A stretch of 64,000 nt of DNA from assembly GCA_032622095.1 (NCBI GenBank), contig CP136062.1, positions 14,847,710 through 14,911,709 of the forward strand, given 5' to 3'. The translations under genes were made by a program, and so were the position numbers. This document shows, piece by piece, positions 1 through 10,783 of the stretch (positions are counted from its first letter, which is position 1; each line of letters begins with the position of its first letter). The stretch comes from Siphonodentalium dalli (Eukaryota > Mollusca > Scaphopoda > Gadilida > Siphonodentaliidae). The notes beneath the pieces were generated by a model, which saw nothing but the letters and a program-made list of their open reading frames with translations, was not told the origin of the DNA and made no database searches.

Positions 1-539
1 CAAACTCTTATAATTTGAGAAAACGTATATAATTTCTATCGAAGTCTTATAATAAAGGAAGGCTTTGTGCGAATCCATTCGGTCTAATGTGTGAATGTGT
101 TCATCATCGCAAATATAATGATGCAGAAATGAATATTTCCTAGAAAAATGTTAACATAGCTTGTATTTAACCGAAATAATATAGCATTTGAGTTAAAATG
201 TTTCATATTAGGACCATAACGAACCAATGCATAAAAATACAATATTTTGTTTTTCATTCTCGATCAAAATAATGCAGGGTTGTCAATTATCAACAAAAAA
301 CAAATACTTTGAAACAAAAACGATGACATAAGAACGAATATCCAAGAGCTAGTGTGAAAATAACCCTCACATTTATAAAAAAAAAACAATAAAAAATTCA
401 GTTTTCGAGTAAGTCCTTCAAAATTATTGAATGTTTTCGTCTATGTTGGATCAAATTTGACACAAAAATCAATTAGCTCACTAACAGTTCGCGCAATATC
501 TCATATTTTGAGAAAACGTTTGCAATTTTAGACAACAAT

Positions 540-1680
540 ATTGCTAGTGAAGGTGAATATTTCATCCTGGAACTCATGAAATATGATAAAAATAGATGTA
601 AAGACACTTCACGAGACCTCATATCTTTGAGTTATGAACATAAAGTCATCTCATAGTGCCAATGTACCCCATAATTTGGTCAGGAGAAATATGTATTTCA
701 TATTTGACCCTTCATCTATGGTAAAAAATGAATTAAGGGACATGGGAGTGGTGTCCTAGACATTAACCTAGAGCATAAATTGACTCAATTTTGCAATTTT
801 AGGCAACATTCTTGCCAGGGAAAGTGTATATTTCATGTTGGAACTCATCAAATGCGATAAACATGCATCAAAAGGCACTTACTGAGCTCTGATGACTTTG
901 AGTTATGACAACAACGGCATCTCATACTAGATTGTAAGCCATAATTTGGTCAGGAAAAGTGTAAATTTCATATTTTATCCTACATGTGTTTTAACAATCA
1001 ATGTAATTACACCCCATCGGTCGCCTAGACACAGCGTAAATGTTCTCAAGTTTTCAACTGTAGGCCACAATGTCGGCAGTGAAGGTAAACATTTCACGTT
1101 GGAACCCATGAAATGTGATAAAATGGATAAAAAGACACTTCATGAGTACTTATGACTGAGTTATGAACATAAAGGGACATCATAGTGTATTGTAGGTCAT
1201 AATTTGGTCAGGAAAATTGTAAATTTCATGTCTTAAGCTCCATGTGTTTTAAAAATATATTTAATTACAGCCATTGGGTCCCTAGAGATCAATCCACAGT
1301 CCATATGTAGTCCATATGCAATTTTAGGGAACAGTATTGCTAGCGAAGGTGAACATTCCATGCTGGAACTCATGAAATATGATAAAAATAGATGAAAAGA
1401 CACTTTCTGAGGCCTTGGTCAGGAGAAATGTGTATTGTATTTTGACCCTTGATGCGTGGTAGCAATCAATGAAATTACACCCCATGGTATCCTCAGATAT
1501 GAAGCAACATCATAAATGCACTCAGTTTTGGCAATTTAGAAAACATTGTTGATAGGGAAGTTGTACATGTCATGTTGGAACTGGTGAAATGTGATAATAA
1601 TTGATCAAAAGACACTCGATGAGCCCTGATGGGTTTCAATTATGGTCATAAAGGCATCTGATAGTGTCATTATACAACGG
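540..1680 (+). repeat. Five diverged tandem units of about 265 bp in the left arm
   Basis: The phrase 'ggaactcatgaaatatgata' and variants recur near 569, 839, 1100, 1364 and 1577, each followed by 'aaaagacactt', then (except in the fourth, shortened unit) a form of 'gagttatgaacataaag'. 'ttggtcaggaaaa' and 'caattttaggcaacattcttgcc' variants complete most units. Spacing is about 270, 261, 264 and 213 bases. Units differ by many substitutions, so this array is much older than the arm duplication that mirrors it. Confidence 0.8.
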
Positions 1681-1889
1681 GGAAATTTGTGAAGCGCTAA
1701 CAAAGCGTATCTACACGGTGTTATACGATCCAAAATGATCCTGATATAAGAAATGCAATCTAGATCATACTCAGTATCTTCGTATCGACTGAATATATCG
1801 TTATTCGATGGTGTTCCCGACATACCTCCGTCTTTACTTTTCTTATGCCTTTGTAGATTGTAGTTCGTCGATAATATATTTCTGCACAA
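1605..1889 (-). CDS. Short zinc-finger-like ORF in the left arm (possible gene fragment)
   Basis: A 94-codon frame whose 5' part lies outside the ~265-bp repeats and whose last ~20 codons read into a repeat unit. Just upstream of its first ATG the frame stays open for several codons and gives CHLCRNILSTNYNLQRH. The spacing fits the first half of a C2H2 finger: C-x2-C, a hydrophobic residue 4 after the second Cys, Leu 10 after, His 13 after. The final zinc-binding His is absent (Lys at its expected place). An in-frame stop lies about 8 codons before the first Cys, so this could only be an exon or a relic. I do not recognise the rest (acidic stretch, then ITPCRYALLALHKFPRC). Whether it is expressed is unknown. 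Confidence 0.3.
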   Translation of the reverse strand: MCRNILSTNYNLQRHKKSKDGGMSGTPSNNDIFSRYEDTEYDLDCISYIRIILDRITPCRYALLALHKFPRCIMTLSDAFMTIIETHQGSSSVF

Positions 1890-2042
1890 ATGGCACCCGT
1901 GTATTGTCTCGAATCATGGGAAGAACTATCGTCCTTATACCAGCGAAAAGATGAGCGAATATGGTGTGGTATTATAAACTCGCCGCCTTCGTACCTCTAT
2001 TTATCGTTTAGAGTTATTGTTCTTAGATACAAAATTGGCGCG

Positions 2043-2070
2043 CGTGCGGCCCCCTCATCCCCACTGCCGC
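2043..2070. other. GC-rich spacer at the palindrome centre
   Basis: Twenty-eight bases rich in G and C separate the two arms, against strongly AT-rich arms. It is the only asymmetric sequence in the 4.1-kb structure and the natural place for PCR primers or read evidence across the junction. Confidence 0.8.
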
Positions 2071-2223
2071 CGCGCCAATTTTTTATCTAAGAACAATAAC
2101 TCTAAACGATAAATAGAGGTACGAAGGCGGCGAGTTTATAATACCACACCATATTCGCTCATCTTTTCGCTGGTATAAGGACGATAGTTCTTCCCATGAT
2201 TCGAGACAATACACGGGTGCCAT

Positions 2224-2508
2224 TTGTGCAGAAATATATTATCGACGAACTACAATCTACAAAGGCATAAGAAAAGTAAAGACGGAGGTATGTCGGGAAC
2301 ACCATCGAATAACGATATATTCAGTCGATACGAAGATACTGAGTATGATCTAGATTGCATTTCTTATATCAGGATCATTTTGGATCGTATAACACCGTGT
2401 AGATACGCTTTGTTAGCGCTTCACAAATTTCCCCGTTGTATAATGACACTATCAGATGCCTTTATGACCATAATTGAAACCCATCAGGGCTCATCGAGTG
2501 TCTTTTGA
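2224..2508 (+). CDS. Identical zinc-finger-like ORF in the right arm
   Basis: Translation identical to the ORF on the minus strand of the left arm (1605-1889). The two copies diverge from each other's 5' ends, placing any shared upstream sequence at the palindrome centre. The same caveats apply: half a C2H2 finger with the last His missing, no clear start, and a C-terminus made from repeat sequence. Confidence 0.3.
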   Translation: MCRNILSTNYNLQRHKKSKDGGMSGTPSNNDIFSRYEDTEYDLDCISYIRIILDRITPCRYALLALHKFPRCIMTLSDAFMTIIETHQGSSSVF

Positions 2509-3573
2509 TCAATTATTATCACATTTCACCAGTTCCAACATGACATGTACAACTTCCCTATCAACAATGTTTTCTAAATTGCCAAAACTGAGTGCATTTA
2601 TGATGTTGCTTCATATCTGAGGATACCATGGGGTGTAATTTCATTGATTGCTACCACGCATCAAGGGTCAAAATACAATACACATTTCTCCTGACCAAGG
2701 CCTCAGAAAGTGTCTTTTCATCTATTTTTATCATATTTCATGAGTTCCAGCATGGAATGTTCACCTTCGCTAGCAATACTGTTCCCTAAAATTGCATATG
2801 GACTACATATGGACTGTGGATTGATCTCTAGGGACCCAATGGCTGTAATTAAATATATTTTTAAAACACATGGAGCTTAAGACATGAAATTTACAATTTT
2901 CCTGACCAAATTATGACCTACAATACACTATGATGTCCCTTTATGTTCATAACTCAGTCATAAGTACTCATGAAGTGTCTTTTTATCCATTTTATCACAT
3001 TTCATGGGTTCCAACGTGAAATGTTTACCTTCACTGCCGACATTGTGGCCTACAGTTGAAAACTTGAGAACATTTACGCTGTGTCTAGGCGACCGATGGG
3101 GTGTAATTACATTGATTGTTAAAACACATGTAGGATAAAATATGAAATTTACACTTTTCCTGACCAAATTATGGCTTACAATCTAGTATGAGATGCCGTT
3201 GTTGTCATAACTCAAAGTCATCAGAGCTCAGTAAGTGCCTTTTGATGCATGTTTATCGCATTTGATGAGTTCCAACATGAAATATACACTTTCCCTGGCA
3301 AGAATGTTGCCTAAAATTGCAAAATTGAGTCAATTTATGCTCTAGGTTAATGTCTAGGACACCACTCCCATGTCCCTTAATTCATTTTTTACCATAGATG
3401 AAGGGTCAAATATGAAATACATATTTCTCCTGACCAAATTATGGGGTACATTGGCACTATGAGATGACTTTATGTTCATAACTCAAAGATATGAGGTCTC
3501 GTGAAGTGTCTTTACATCTATTTTTATCATATTTCATGAGTTCCAGGATGAAATATTCACCTTCACTAGCAAT
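2433..3573 (-). repeat. Mirror copy of the ~265-bp tandem units in the right arm
   Basis: Reverse-complement copy of the array at 540-1680, carried by the second arm of the palindrome. Unit order and unit-specific substitutions are the same as in the left arm, showing that both arms descend from one copy. Confidence 0.8.
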
Positions 3574-4113
3574 ATTGTTGTCTAAAATTGCAAACGTTTT
3601 CTCAAAATATGAGATATTGCGCGAACTGTTAGTGAGCTAATTGATTTTTGTGTCAAATTTGATCCAACATAGACGAAAACATTCAATAATTTTGAAGGAC
3701 TTACTCGAAAACTGAATTTTTTATTGTTTTTTTTTTTATAAATGTGAGGGTTATTTTCACACTAGCTCTTGGATATTCGTTCTTATGTCATCGTTTTTGT
3801 TTCAAAGTATTTGTTTTTTGTTGATAATTGACAACCCTGCATTATTTTGATCGAGAATGAAAAACAAAATATTGTATTTTTATGCATTGGTTCGTTATGG
3901 TCCTAATATGAAACATTTTAACTCAAATGCTATATTATTTCGGTTAAATACAAGCTATGTTAACATTTTTCTAGGAAATATTCATTTCTGCATCATTATA
4001 TTTGCGATGATGAACACATTCACACATTAGACCGAATGGATTCGCACAAAGCCTTCCTTTATTATAAGACTTCGATAGAAATTATATACGTTTTCTCAAA
4101 TTATAAGAGTTTG

Positions 4114-4890
4114 GTCCAAATTTCATTTAAATACTTGATTGTTGCTTCCAACTGTATTTCAAATAGACGAAATATTTCCATTTTATTTAAAACAGACGAA
4201 ATATTTACAATGCTTATCAAGTAATTACATTGTTCATCGATATTCGTTGTTAGATTATGGTTTTCTAACGTTTTATGAAGAGTAGTACTCAAAATTATAT
4301 ATTCCTTTTTTTTCTGTCGGTGTAAAGAGGCAACATTCTGCATATGCATATCTTAAAGAGTGCTTATATACTTTAACATTAAAGTATACATCATAACCCA
4401 CATATTTGAACACATTACATTCGTGAATATAATGGCATATTGATAAGACACACCGGACCACCATAGAGCTTATAGCGTATGTGGAACTGAATAGTTAACT
4501 ATAGTAGAGGGCTTTTTTACTTGATTTAACAGTGAAAAGGGCACTTAATGTACATCATAATATAACGCACTAATTTGTATTGGATTTGCTTTAAGAAACA
4601 CGGACGTATACATAAATCAGATACGCATACTTAGAACACATTCACTTCGTGTATATACTGAAGTATACCACGTATATAGTCCACAAAGACATAGCCCTGC
4701 ATGTGAAAACTCAGTTTAACTATACATTAAAGAGCGTTTATACGTGATTTACCTGTGAAAATGGAAATTTTTATACATCATATCACATAGAGGTACCGTA
4801 CTTGCTTTAAGAATATGGACAGTTATAGGCACAATCATAACAACAATGGAGACCAGCGTTCTTACACAGAAATCAGTAATTTATGCACTA
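4114..4890. other. AT-rich intergenic stretch, nothing recognised
   Basis: Short open frames on both strands (up to about 80 codons) have no recognisable domain and simple AT-rich composition. I see no RNA gene or complete element here. Confidence 0.6.
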
Positions 4891-6235
4891 AAATGGTAAC
4901 AACAATGAAAATATACACTCTGTGAACTGCCATAGACATCAGAACTATTAAGAATTTATGAGTTGTCTCGCTTGTTTAGTTGCGATACATGATGCAATAA
5001 TTTGAGTTACCAACAATAAAACAGTATTGACGCTATATATTATCCATATACCGACGGTTTTAGACTATATTTCTACTAATAATGCTATTAAATGAACGAC
5101 AATTAAGAGAAATGAACTATGAATGCATATATGAAGTCAATTTGTATACACGCGTCCACATAGCAGGCCTTTTCCAGACCAATGTTTGATACCCCCGAAT
5201 AAAATAGAGCGTTTTGAGAAGAATATGTGAAATTAATATGCACATGTGTTCACATAGTAGGTCTTATCGTCATATGAAACTGCCACGTAGTACATGCTTT
5301 GTTTCCTCTGTATAACAGACTAAATGTATAGGATGTACAATACATATAATTGGTGAAAAGAATACATGAAGTATTTATGCATTAGTCTACACCATATGGG
5401 CTCTTTATTGTCTCCATGTAATGGAGATTTTAGACTAAATTTCTTCTAATAATGCTATAAATGAACGATAATAAAGAGAAATGAACGATTAAAGAATACA
5501 TCAAGTAAATATGTATACACGCATCCACATAGTAGGTCTTTTCCAGACCAATGTTTTGATGCCTCTGTATTAACAGAGAGCTTGGAGTATATATGAATAA
5601 ACGGTAAGGAATATGTGAAATTAATATAGACATGTGTTCGCATAGTAGCCCTATCGGGGGCATGTTTCCTTAAATGGTAGCAATAATGAAAATTTACACT
5701 GTGTATTACAAACCACTCAAGGCTTCAGCAATATTACTAATTTTTGTGTTGTGATCAGTTGTCTCGCTTGTTTAGCTGCGATACATGATTCAATAATTTC
5801 ATTTACCGCCAATAAAGCAGTATTGACTGGTATTGACGCATTATTTTCTCAATATAACGGCGAGTTTAGATTCCTACTAATAATGCTATAAATTAACGAC
5901 AATAAAGAGAAATCGAAGATTAAAGAGTACATCGAATAAATGTGTATACACGCGTTCCGCTCGTATGCCTTTTCCAGACCGATGGTTGATAACCCCCCTA
6001 CATAATAGAGCGTTTTGATAAGAACATGTGTCCACATAGTAGGCCTTTCGTGACATGAGACTGTCACTTGGTACAGACTGTCACTTGGTACATGCTTTGT
6101 TTCCTCTGTATAACAGCCTATCTTGATGGGAGTTATAATACATATAATTGATGAAAATAATGCATGAAGTAAGTATTTATACACTAGTCTACATAATATG
6201 GGCTCTTTAGTTTCTCCATTTAATGGAGATTTTAG
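4891..6235 (+). repeat. Triplicated repeat: two ~550-bp units with a truncated unit between
   Basis: Unit 1 (4891-5437) and unit 3 (5672-6235) both start with 'aaatggtaacaacaatgaaaa'-like sequence. They run through 'gttgtctcgcttgtttag', 'tactaataatgctat' and 'ccttttccagacc', and end at 'ggctctttattgtctcc' plus 'aatggagattttaga'. The middle unit (5438-5665) has only the internal part. Short ORFs inside (for example 5430-5663 and 5849-6184, minus) are the same repeat read in the same frame and are not treated as genes. Confidence 0.75.
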
Positions 6236-7769
6236 AGTAATAATATGAATGAACTATGACTAGAATACATCGAAGAACCAGACACCAATGCCATACTCCT
6301 ACCATCCATGGAGCAATTAATATACATGATATAAGACATAAAATACAACAGACAGTATCGTGTGCAACCGCTAAGGTATCATATGAATGAACCGTCATAC
6401 ACAATGATGTTACAACCAATACTGCCTTATGGACGAAATACTGGAACTGATTATACATTTGATACACGAAATGTCATTCCACTCTATACATGGTCAGTTA
6501 GATATCTTGCGAAAGTGACGTGCACCTTTAAGGTATGTGACCAAAATGTGTTGTATTGTATTTTATATATATGACCATTTCTGCAGTAAATAACGACACA
6601 TCATTACTAGTGGGACTATGTGTGAAGCTCTTTGAATTAAATGAGCTTACTATGGTGGACATGTTTAACCAGATACGTTCTTCAAATAATGTTGGGATTT
6701 AAATTGAAGCTTAATTAGCCCTTCAAGCTTTCCAAATCAAGGTTATGGCGTGAAACAACCTGGAGAGAAAGATTTTATTTAGTTACTAATGTGGGTTCAA
6801 ATAGAAACACATGGCGAAGGCCATGATTCGAGCCTGTATGGCGCTTCATAGCCCATTAAAGGCGCGCCGATGGGTGTGGTTAACTTTAATATGTCATGTG
6901 TAGACCAGAAGCCACGAGGAACCCATTGCTGTCCATGTCTGTACCCCATATATACTGCTATATGCAGTCGACCTACCTAGGACCTCAGTTTCTCCTTTCA
7001 TGTGTGGCTATTCCAAACCCATTTAGTGCAATGCGTTTGAAAATATACAGAGCGTTATTAAGAAGGATCGCTGATGCGTATAATATAACCAATATTTAGT
7101 CAAAATTTTAAGAAAACCCATTATTGAAACATTGCGTTTGATAGTGTAGGGATTTGACCATATAATGGTTATCAGTGAAGTGATGACATGTGCACTAAAT
7201 GACCTCAGTCAGTAAAGGCTAGTTCAGACCATATGAGCACCACACTCACCACCCATGCCTATACCCAAACAAACACCATGGTGACAGCGAAACACTACGA
7301 AGCTTCTCCCCACACAGACACTGTTGTCTTCCATGGATAATTTCTGATCCCATGTTGAGACCAAATTTCAGCCAAAGGGATCCCGTGGTTTCTGAGAAAA
7401 TTATATTATAATGATGTACGGATGACGGACGAAGAGTGATTGGTTTTAGTTTCCACACAGATGTGTACCAACACGTTTTGAGACTGATATAGATGAAGTG
7501 TCCCTTTTATTATTGTTACGATGTGAAGTTGGCTAGTTCATACCCGTAGTATCAGTTTCACTGGCCAGTGTCACTTAGAAACAATATTACGGATCATTGT
7601 CACAGACAAAGGTCTTCAAAGGGAAGTCTATAATATGAGTAATATTTTCGCGGGCTTTTAAAGTTGTATATAATAGGTGTGGCTTCACATTAGCAAAGAT
7701 GTCCCAAGGAACATGCACACCATGAAAGGAGGAAATATTAATAATCAAGGATGTATTCTCAATACAGGG
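6236..7769. other. Intergenic stretch, no gene recognised
   Basis: Unique-looking AT-rich sequence with small unsupported ORFs. The segment around 7215-7470 ('ccaaatttcagccaaaggga', 'gtggtttctgagaaaa') resembles the wording of ~150-bp repeats found later in the window but is single copy here. Confidence 0.5.
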
Positions 7770-7960
7770 GGAGGGGTAATTTAATTTGTTACAGTCAATG
7801 GAGCGATTAGGAATGAATAAATTATGGAAAACAAGATGTGAAGAGGCCTATATGACATCTGTAGAGCGTGCTACCTATATGACATATGTAGCGCGTGCTA
7901 ACGGATTTAGTCATAGAAAGAGTAATATCCAAGATGGATGCTTCGTTCAAATTCTATAGA
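7770..7960 (+). repeat. Dispersed repeat related to 32680-32830, with a 27-bp tandem duplication
   Basis: 'tcaatggagcgattaggaat' followed by 'aacaagatgtgaagag' matches 32694-32790 in order. At 7848-7901 a 27-base segment starting 'cctatatgacat' is present twice. The block ends in 'ggatttagtcat...aagagtaa.atccaagatgg', the signature of the ~165-bp array at 24653-26100. Confidence 0.65.
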
Positions 7961-8279
7961 GCCCATCTGGTGGTGCTACTAAACAAGGAATTTTTTCAAA
8001 AACTTGGAGATGAAAGTGGATATTCGAAGATTATGAGGGATTAGAAGTTGTAAGAAAAAGAAGAGCGAATAAAAACAGGAAGTGGTAGATAAAAAAGAGG
8101 GATAAAAAAAAGATAACAAAGAAAAATTATGAATAAATAGAGGATATCCACCCTTTTTCAGTGGATATGGGTTATATCTCATGAGTGATGACAAAACATT
8201 GAATTTCCACGATATGATCAAATAATAAGCATGTGATACAACGCTTAGCCGATGGGTGTGGAGTCAGCCGGTAGGTTTC

Positions 8280-8410
8280 ACGAGGGATTGCGTCAGATTC
8301 CAATGACTCAGGCGTTTCGCCGGAAGTAGGGATTGCGCCAGATTCGAATGACTCAGGCATTGCGCCAGAAGTAGGGATTGCGTCAGATTCGAATGACAGG
8401 CATTGCAGGA
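8280..8410 (+). repeat. 45-bp minisatellite, about three units
   Basis: Three units begin 'gggattgcg(t/c)cagattc'. The 45-base period keeps one frame open (15 residues, approximately GIASDSNDSGVSPEV), but there is no larger ORF and no domain. The third unit is shortened. Confidence 0.7.
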
Positions 8411-8569
8411 GGCAGAGTTTCTTATGGGCTGGATCTTATTCTAGGGTTTAGGAGACGTGTGTAGACCACTCAATATCCCCTCAGGTGTAGTGTGGAACCC
8501 TCAGAAGTGGCAGTGGGTTAGATATATTAAAAGACCGTTAATTTTAATTTAATTTTAAATTATTTTTGA

Positions 8570-8815
8570 ATTTTAGAAAAAGTTGAAGTTTTTTAAGTTT
8601 TTCATATTTTTTTAATTTATGAAGTTTTTCATTTTTGTTTCTTTTTGAAAAGTTTTTTTAAGTTTTTTGAAATTTTTGAAGTTTTTAAACTTTTTTGAAA
8701 TTTTTTGAAATTTTTGAACTTTTTGAACTTTTTGAAATTTTTGAACTTTTTGAACTTTTTGACCTTTTTGAACTTTTTGAACTTTTTGACCTTTTTGAAC
8801 TTTTTGGAAGTTTTC
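8570..8815 (+). repeat. T-rich (TTTTTGAAC/TTTTTGAAA)n low-complexity tract
   Basis: A tract of short units of T runs plus 'gaac', 'gaaa' or 'gacc'. ORFs on both strands (Lys/Phe-rich on minus, Phe/Glu/Leu-rich on plus) are products of the repeat, not genes. Confidence 0.85.
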
Positions 8816-9849
8816 AATGCGAGTGTCACTTTAACATTATCCCACAGTGTGCGCCATGTGTTACTTTAACATTCATCCATAGTGAGTGTCACTTTAATAA
8901 TCATCCCCCGTGAGAGACTAGTATCCCTTTAATATTCAAGACTGAAGCTACTACACCGAGATCATCACGTGATATACATGTAGATAATATACCATTCATA
9001 TGGAGAAATCTGGATATAACCAGCGGGTCATGTCCGGACATGTCCAACCGGTATACAAATAGACCGACGCGTGGGCGGAGAATATAGGTCAAACTCCAAC
9101 GGTAGTACTGCAGAGAATGTAGGTCAAACTCCATGTACTGCGGAGAATGTAGGTCAACCTGTCTAGACTGGCACCAAACAGGCGGGGTATCATCAAATGA
9201 TTCAAGAGGAAAGTGTGAAAAATCATAAATTTTCTGAATTTCGGTCGCCATTTTGGCGGCCATCTTGGTTTATGGTGGCCACTTTTTCTGTCAAATGGAA
9301 GTATGGGGTATTAGTTTCACGTCAGTGGTGAGATAATCAAATTTCTATAATAAATTTACAAGTAGATATTAATCAAACTGACTCAGTGCATACTGTGAAA
9401 TTGTGTATGGCGGCCATCTTGATGACGTCATAAATCCACCCAGTCGCGACCCCAAGGTGTCTAACATTTGTTTTCTGGTGCCTGAGATATCAAGCAACGT
9501 CATTGGCATAGTCGCTATATTTCTTCACAAAGTGCACACGGGAGTACATAAGAGCCTCTACTAATACGACAATATACTATTTACGCGCTGATTATGTTTG
9601 GCATATGAGCGGAACTATATATATTTTGGTGTTCCTTCTGTTGGTGGCGATTTGAACAAATTTAAATATTTCTGCAAAGAACGCCGCCCGTGCCTTTAAT
9701 AAAATTCATAGTGTAATCCCTATTCACATTTCTGTTTTTGTTTTGCATGGCCGGGGACCTGTGTTTCCGGTTTTTGTTCTGCATGGGGACCTATGTTTCT
9801 GATTTTTGTTCTCCATGGGGACCTGTCTTTCCGGGAAACCTTACCAGTG
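8816..9849. other. Intergenic stretch with short duplications
   Basis: Contains degenerate 'gtgtcactttaa' repeats (8822-8930), a duplicated 'gcagagaatgtaggtcaaactcc' segment (9108-9165) and a ~40-bp unit around 'ttttgttctgcatggggacct' repeated about three times (9730-9830). A 120-codon minus ORF (8901-9263) is assembled from these repeats and is not supported as a gene. Confidence 0.55.
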
Positions 9850-10237
9850 CCAGGAACCTACGTCATCAATCAAGTCTCTAACCCAAAGCGGTTTTTATTT
9901 TTATTTTGTCTATAAAACATATAAACTAGTACATGAGCAGTGTAAATTCACAATGCAATGATGCACACCCAAAATCAGTAATCGTTACAATACAAACTCA
10001 TATTATAACATTTACAAGGAAAATATGTATCGACTGTGTCAAGATTTCGAACAAAAACACCTCAACCATTTAATAGATGTTTGTAAAGTACATATAACCC
10101 CTTTCACTGGAAAGTACAATAACTCTAATCAAAAATGATATATCTAGCTCAGCCACTGCATGTGTTCCAGACACACGTAGCAGTCCGAAAGTCTGAAGCG
10201 GTGGTTTAGAGATTACATTAGTGACGTAGGTTCCTGG
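9850..10237. mobile_element. Small inverted-repeat element (388 bp, MITE-like)
   Basis: CCAGGAACCTACGTCA at 9850-9865 is exactly inverted at 10222-10237. The match continues inward with a few mismatches through 'tctctaaacc'. The interior has no transposase. I could not define a target-site duplication. Confidence 0.65.
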
Positions 10238-10401
10238 CCTTGATTTCCGAGATCGGTGATTCTCAGTGACGTTCACGGGCACCGGAAACAACAAAGGATA
10301 GGAGACACAACTTGTAGAAAAGGGAAAAGTCAGATGTATTGGCATAAATGGTGAATCGTCGACCCATTACATCTTATCCCTGCTTCCTAATTGCACTCTT
10401 A

Positions 10402-10783
10402 GAACAAATGTGTATAAAAATTCTACACAATATGTGTTACATTTTATCTCAAACAAAATTGTGTTCCTCAACGTTGAATGTGAGTGAATATGTGAATGTA
10501 TCATAGTTATAAGATGATATATATATATCTGTATTGCCTCCTCTCAGGAGAGAGTATGTGTTATATAATACACTGTTCAATGGGTAAGTACATCTATATT
10601 TTATGAGGTCTGTGTCTCAAATAGAACACAGCTCATCTACGAACTATAAAATACTCACATATTTACTCATATTCAATGTTGAGAAAATACCACCGACACA
10701 TATATGCCATGTGTCATTTCTATACAATTTTGTTTAAGATAAAATGTAACACATATTGTGTAGAATTAATACACATTTGTTCG
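10402..10783. mobile_element. Foldback element with ~100-bp arms
   Basis: The left arm (10402-10512) and right arm (about 10636-10783) are inverted copies sharing 'gaacaaatgtgtat', 'tctacacaatatgtgttac' and 'ctcaacattgaat'. The tip contains a TA run and 'ctcctctcaggagag'. A half copy of the right side is found at 20895-21058, so this is a dispersed family. Confidence 0.75.

Larger units (their letters stand above)
1..4113. repeat. Giant inverted repeat (palindrome), arms about 2.04 kb
   Basis: Bases 1-2042 are the reverse complement of 2071-4113 almost base for base. The differences I found by eye are a G/T mismatch near the centre and one base in an A/T homopolymer (10 A at 377-386 against 11 T in the other arm). 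The unpaired spacer (2043-2070) is short and GC-rich. The first base of the window already pairs with base 4113, so the palindrome may continue upstream of the window. Explanations are a very recent inverted duplication, a foldback-type mobile element, or an assembly/long-read hairpin artefact; the sequence alone does not decide. Both arms carry the same internal repeats and the same small ORF. Confidence 0.95.

Noticed and set aside
6800-6890. Possible tRNA-like or SINE box B ('gattcgagcct')
   Set aside because: No box A at the right distance and no cloverleaf could be folded; no tRNA gene was found anywhere in the window.
8901-9263. 120-codon minus ORF
   Set aside because: It is built from short duplicated segments ('gagaatgtaggtcaaactcc') and shows no domain or coding-like conservation.
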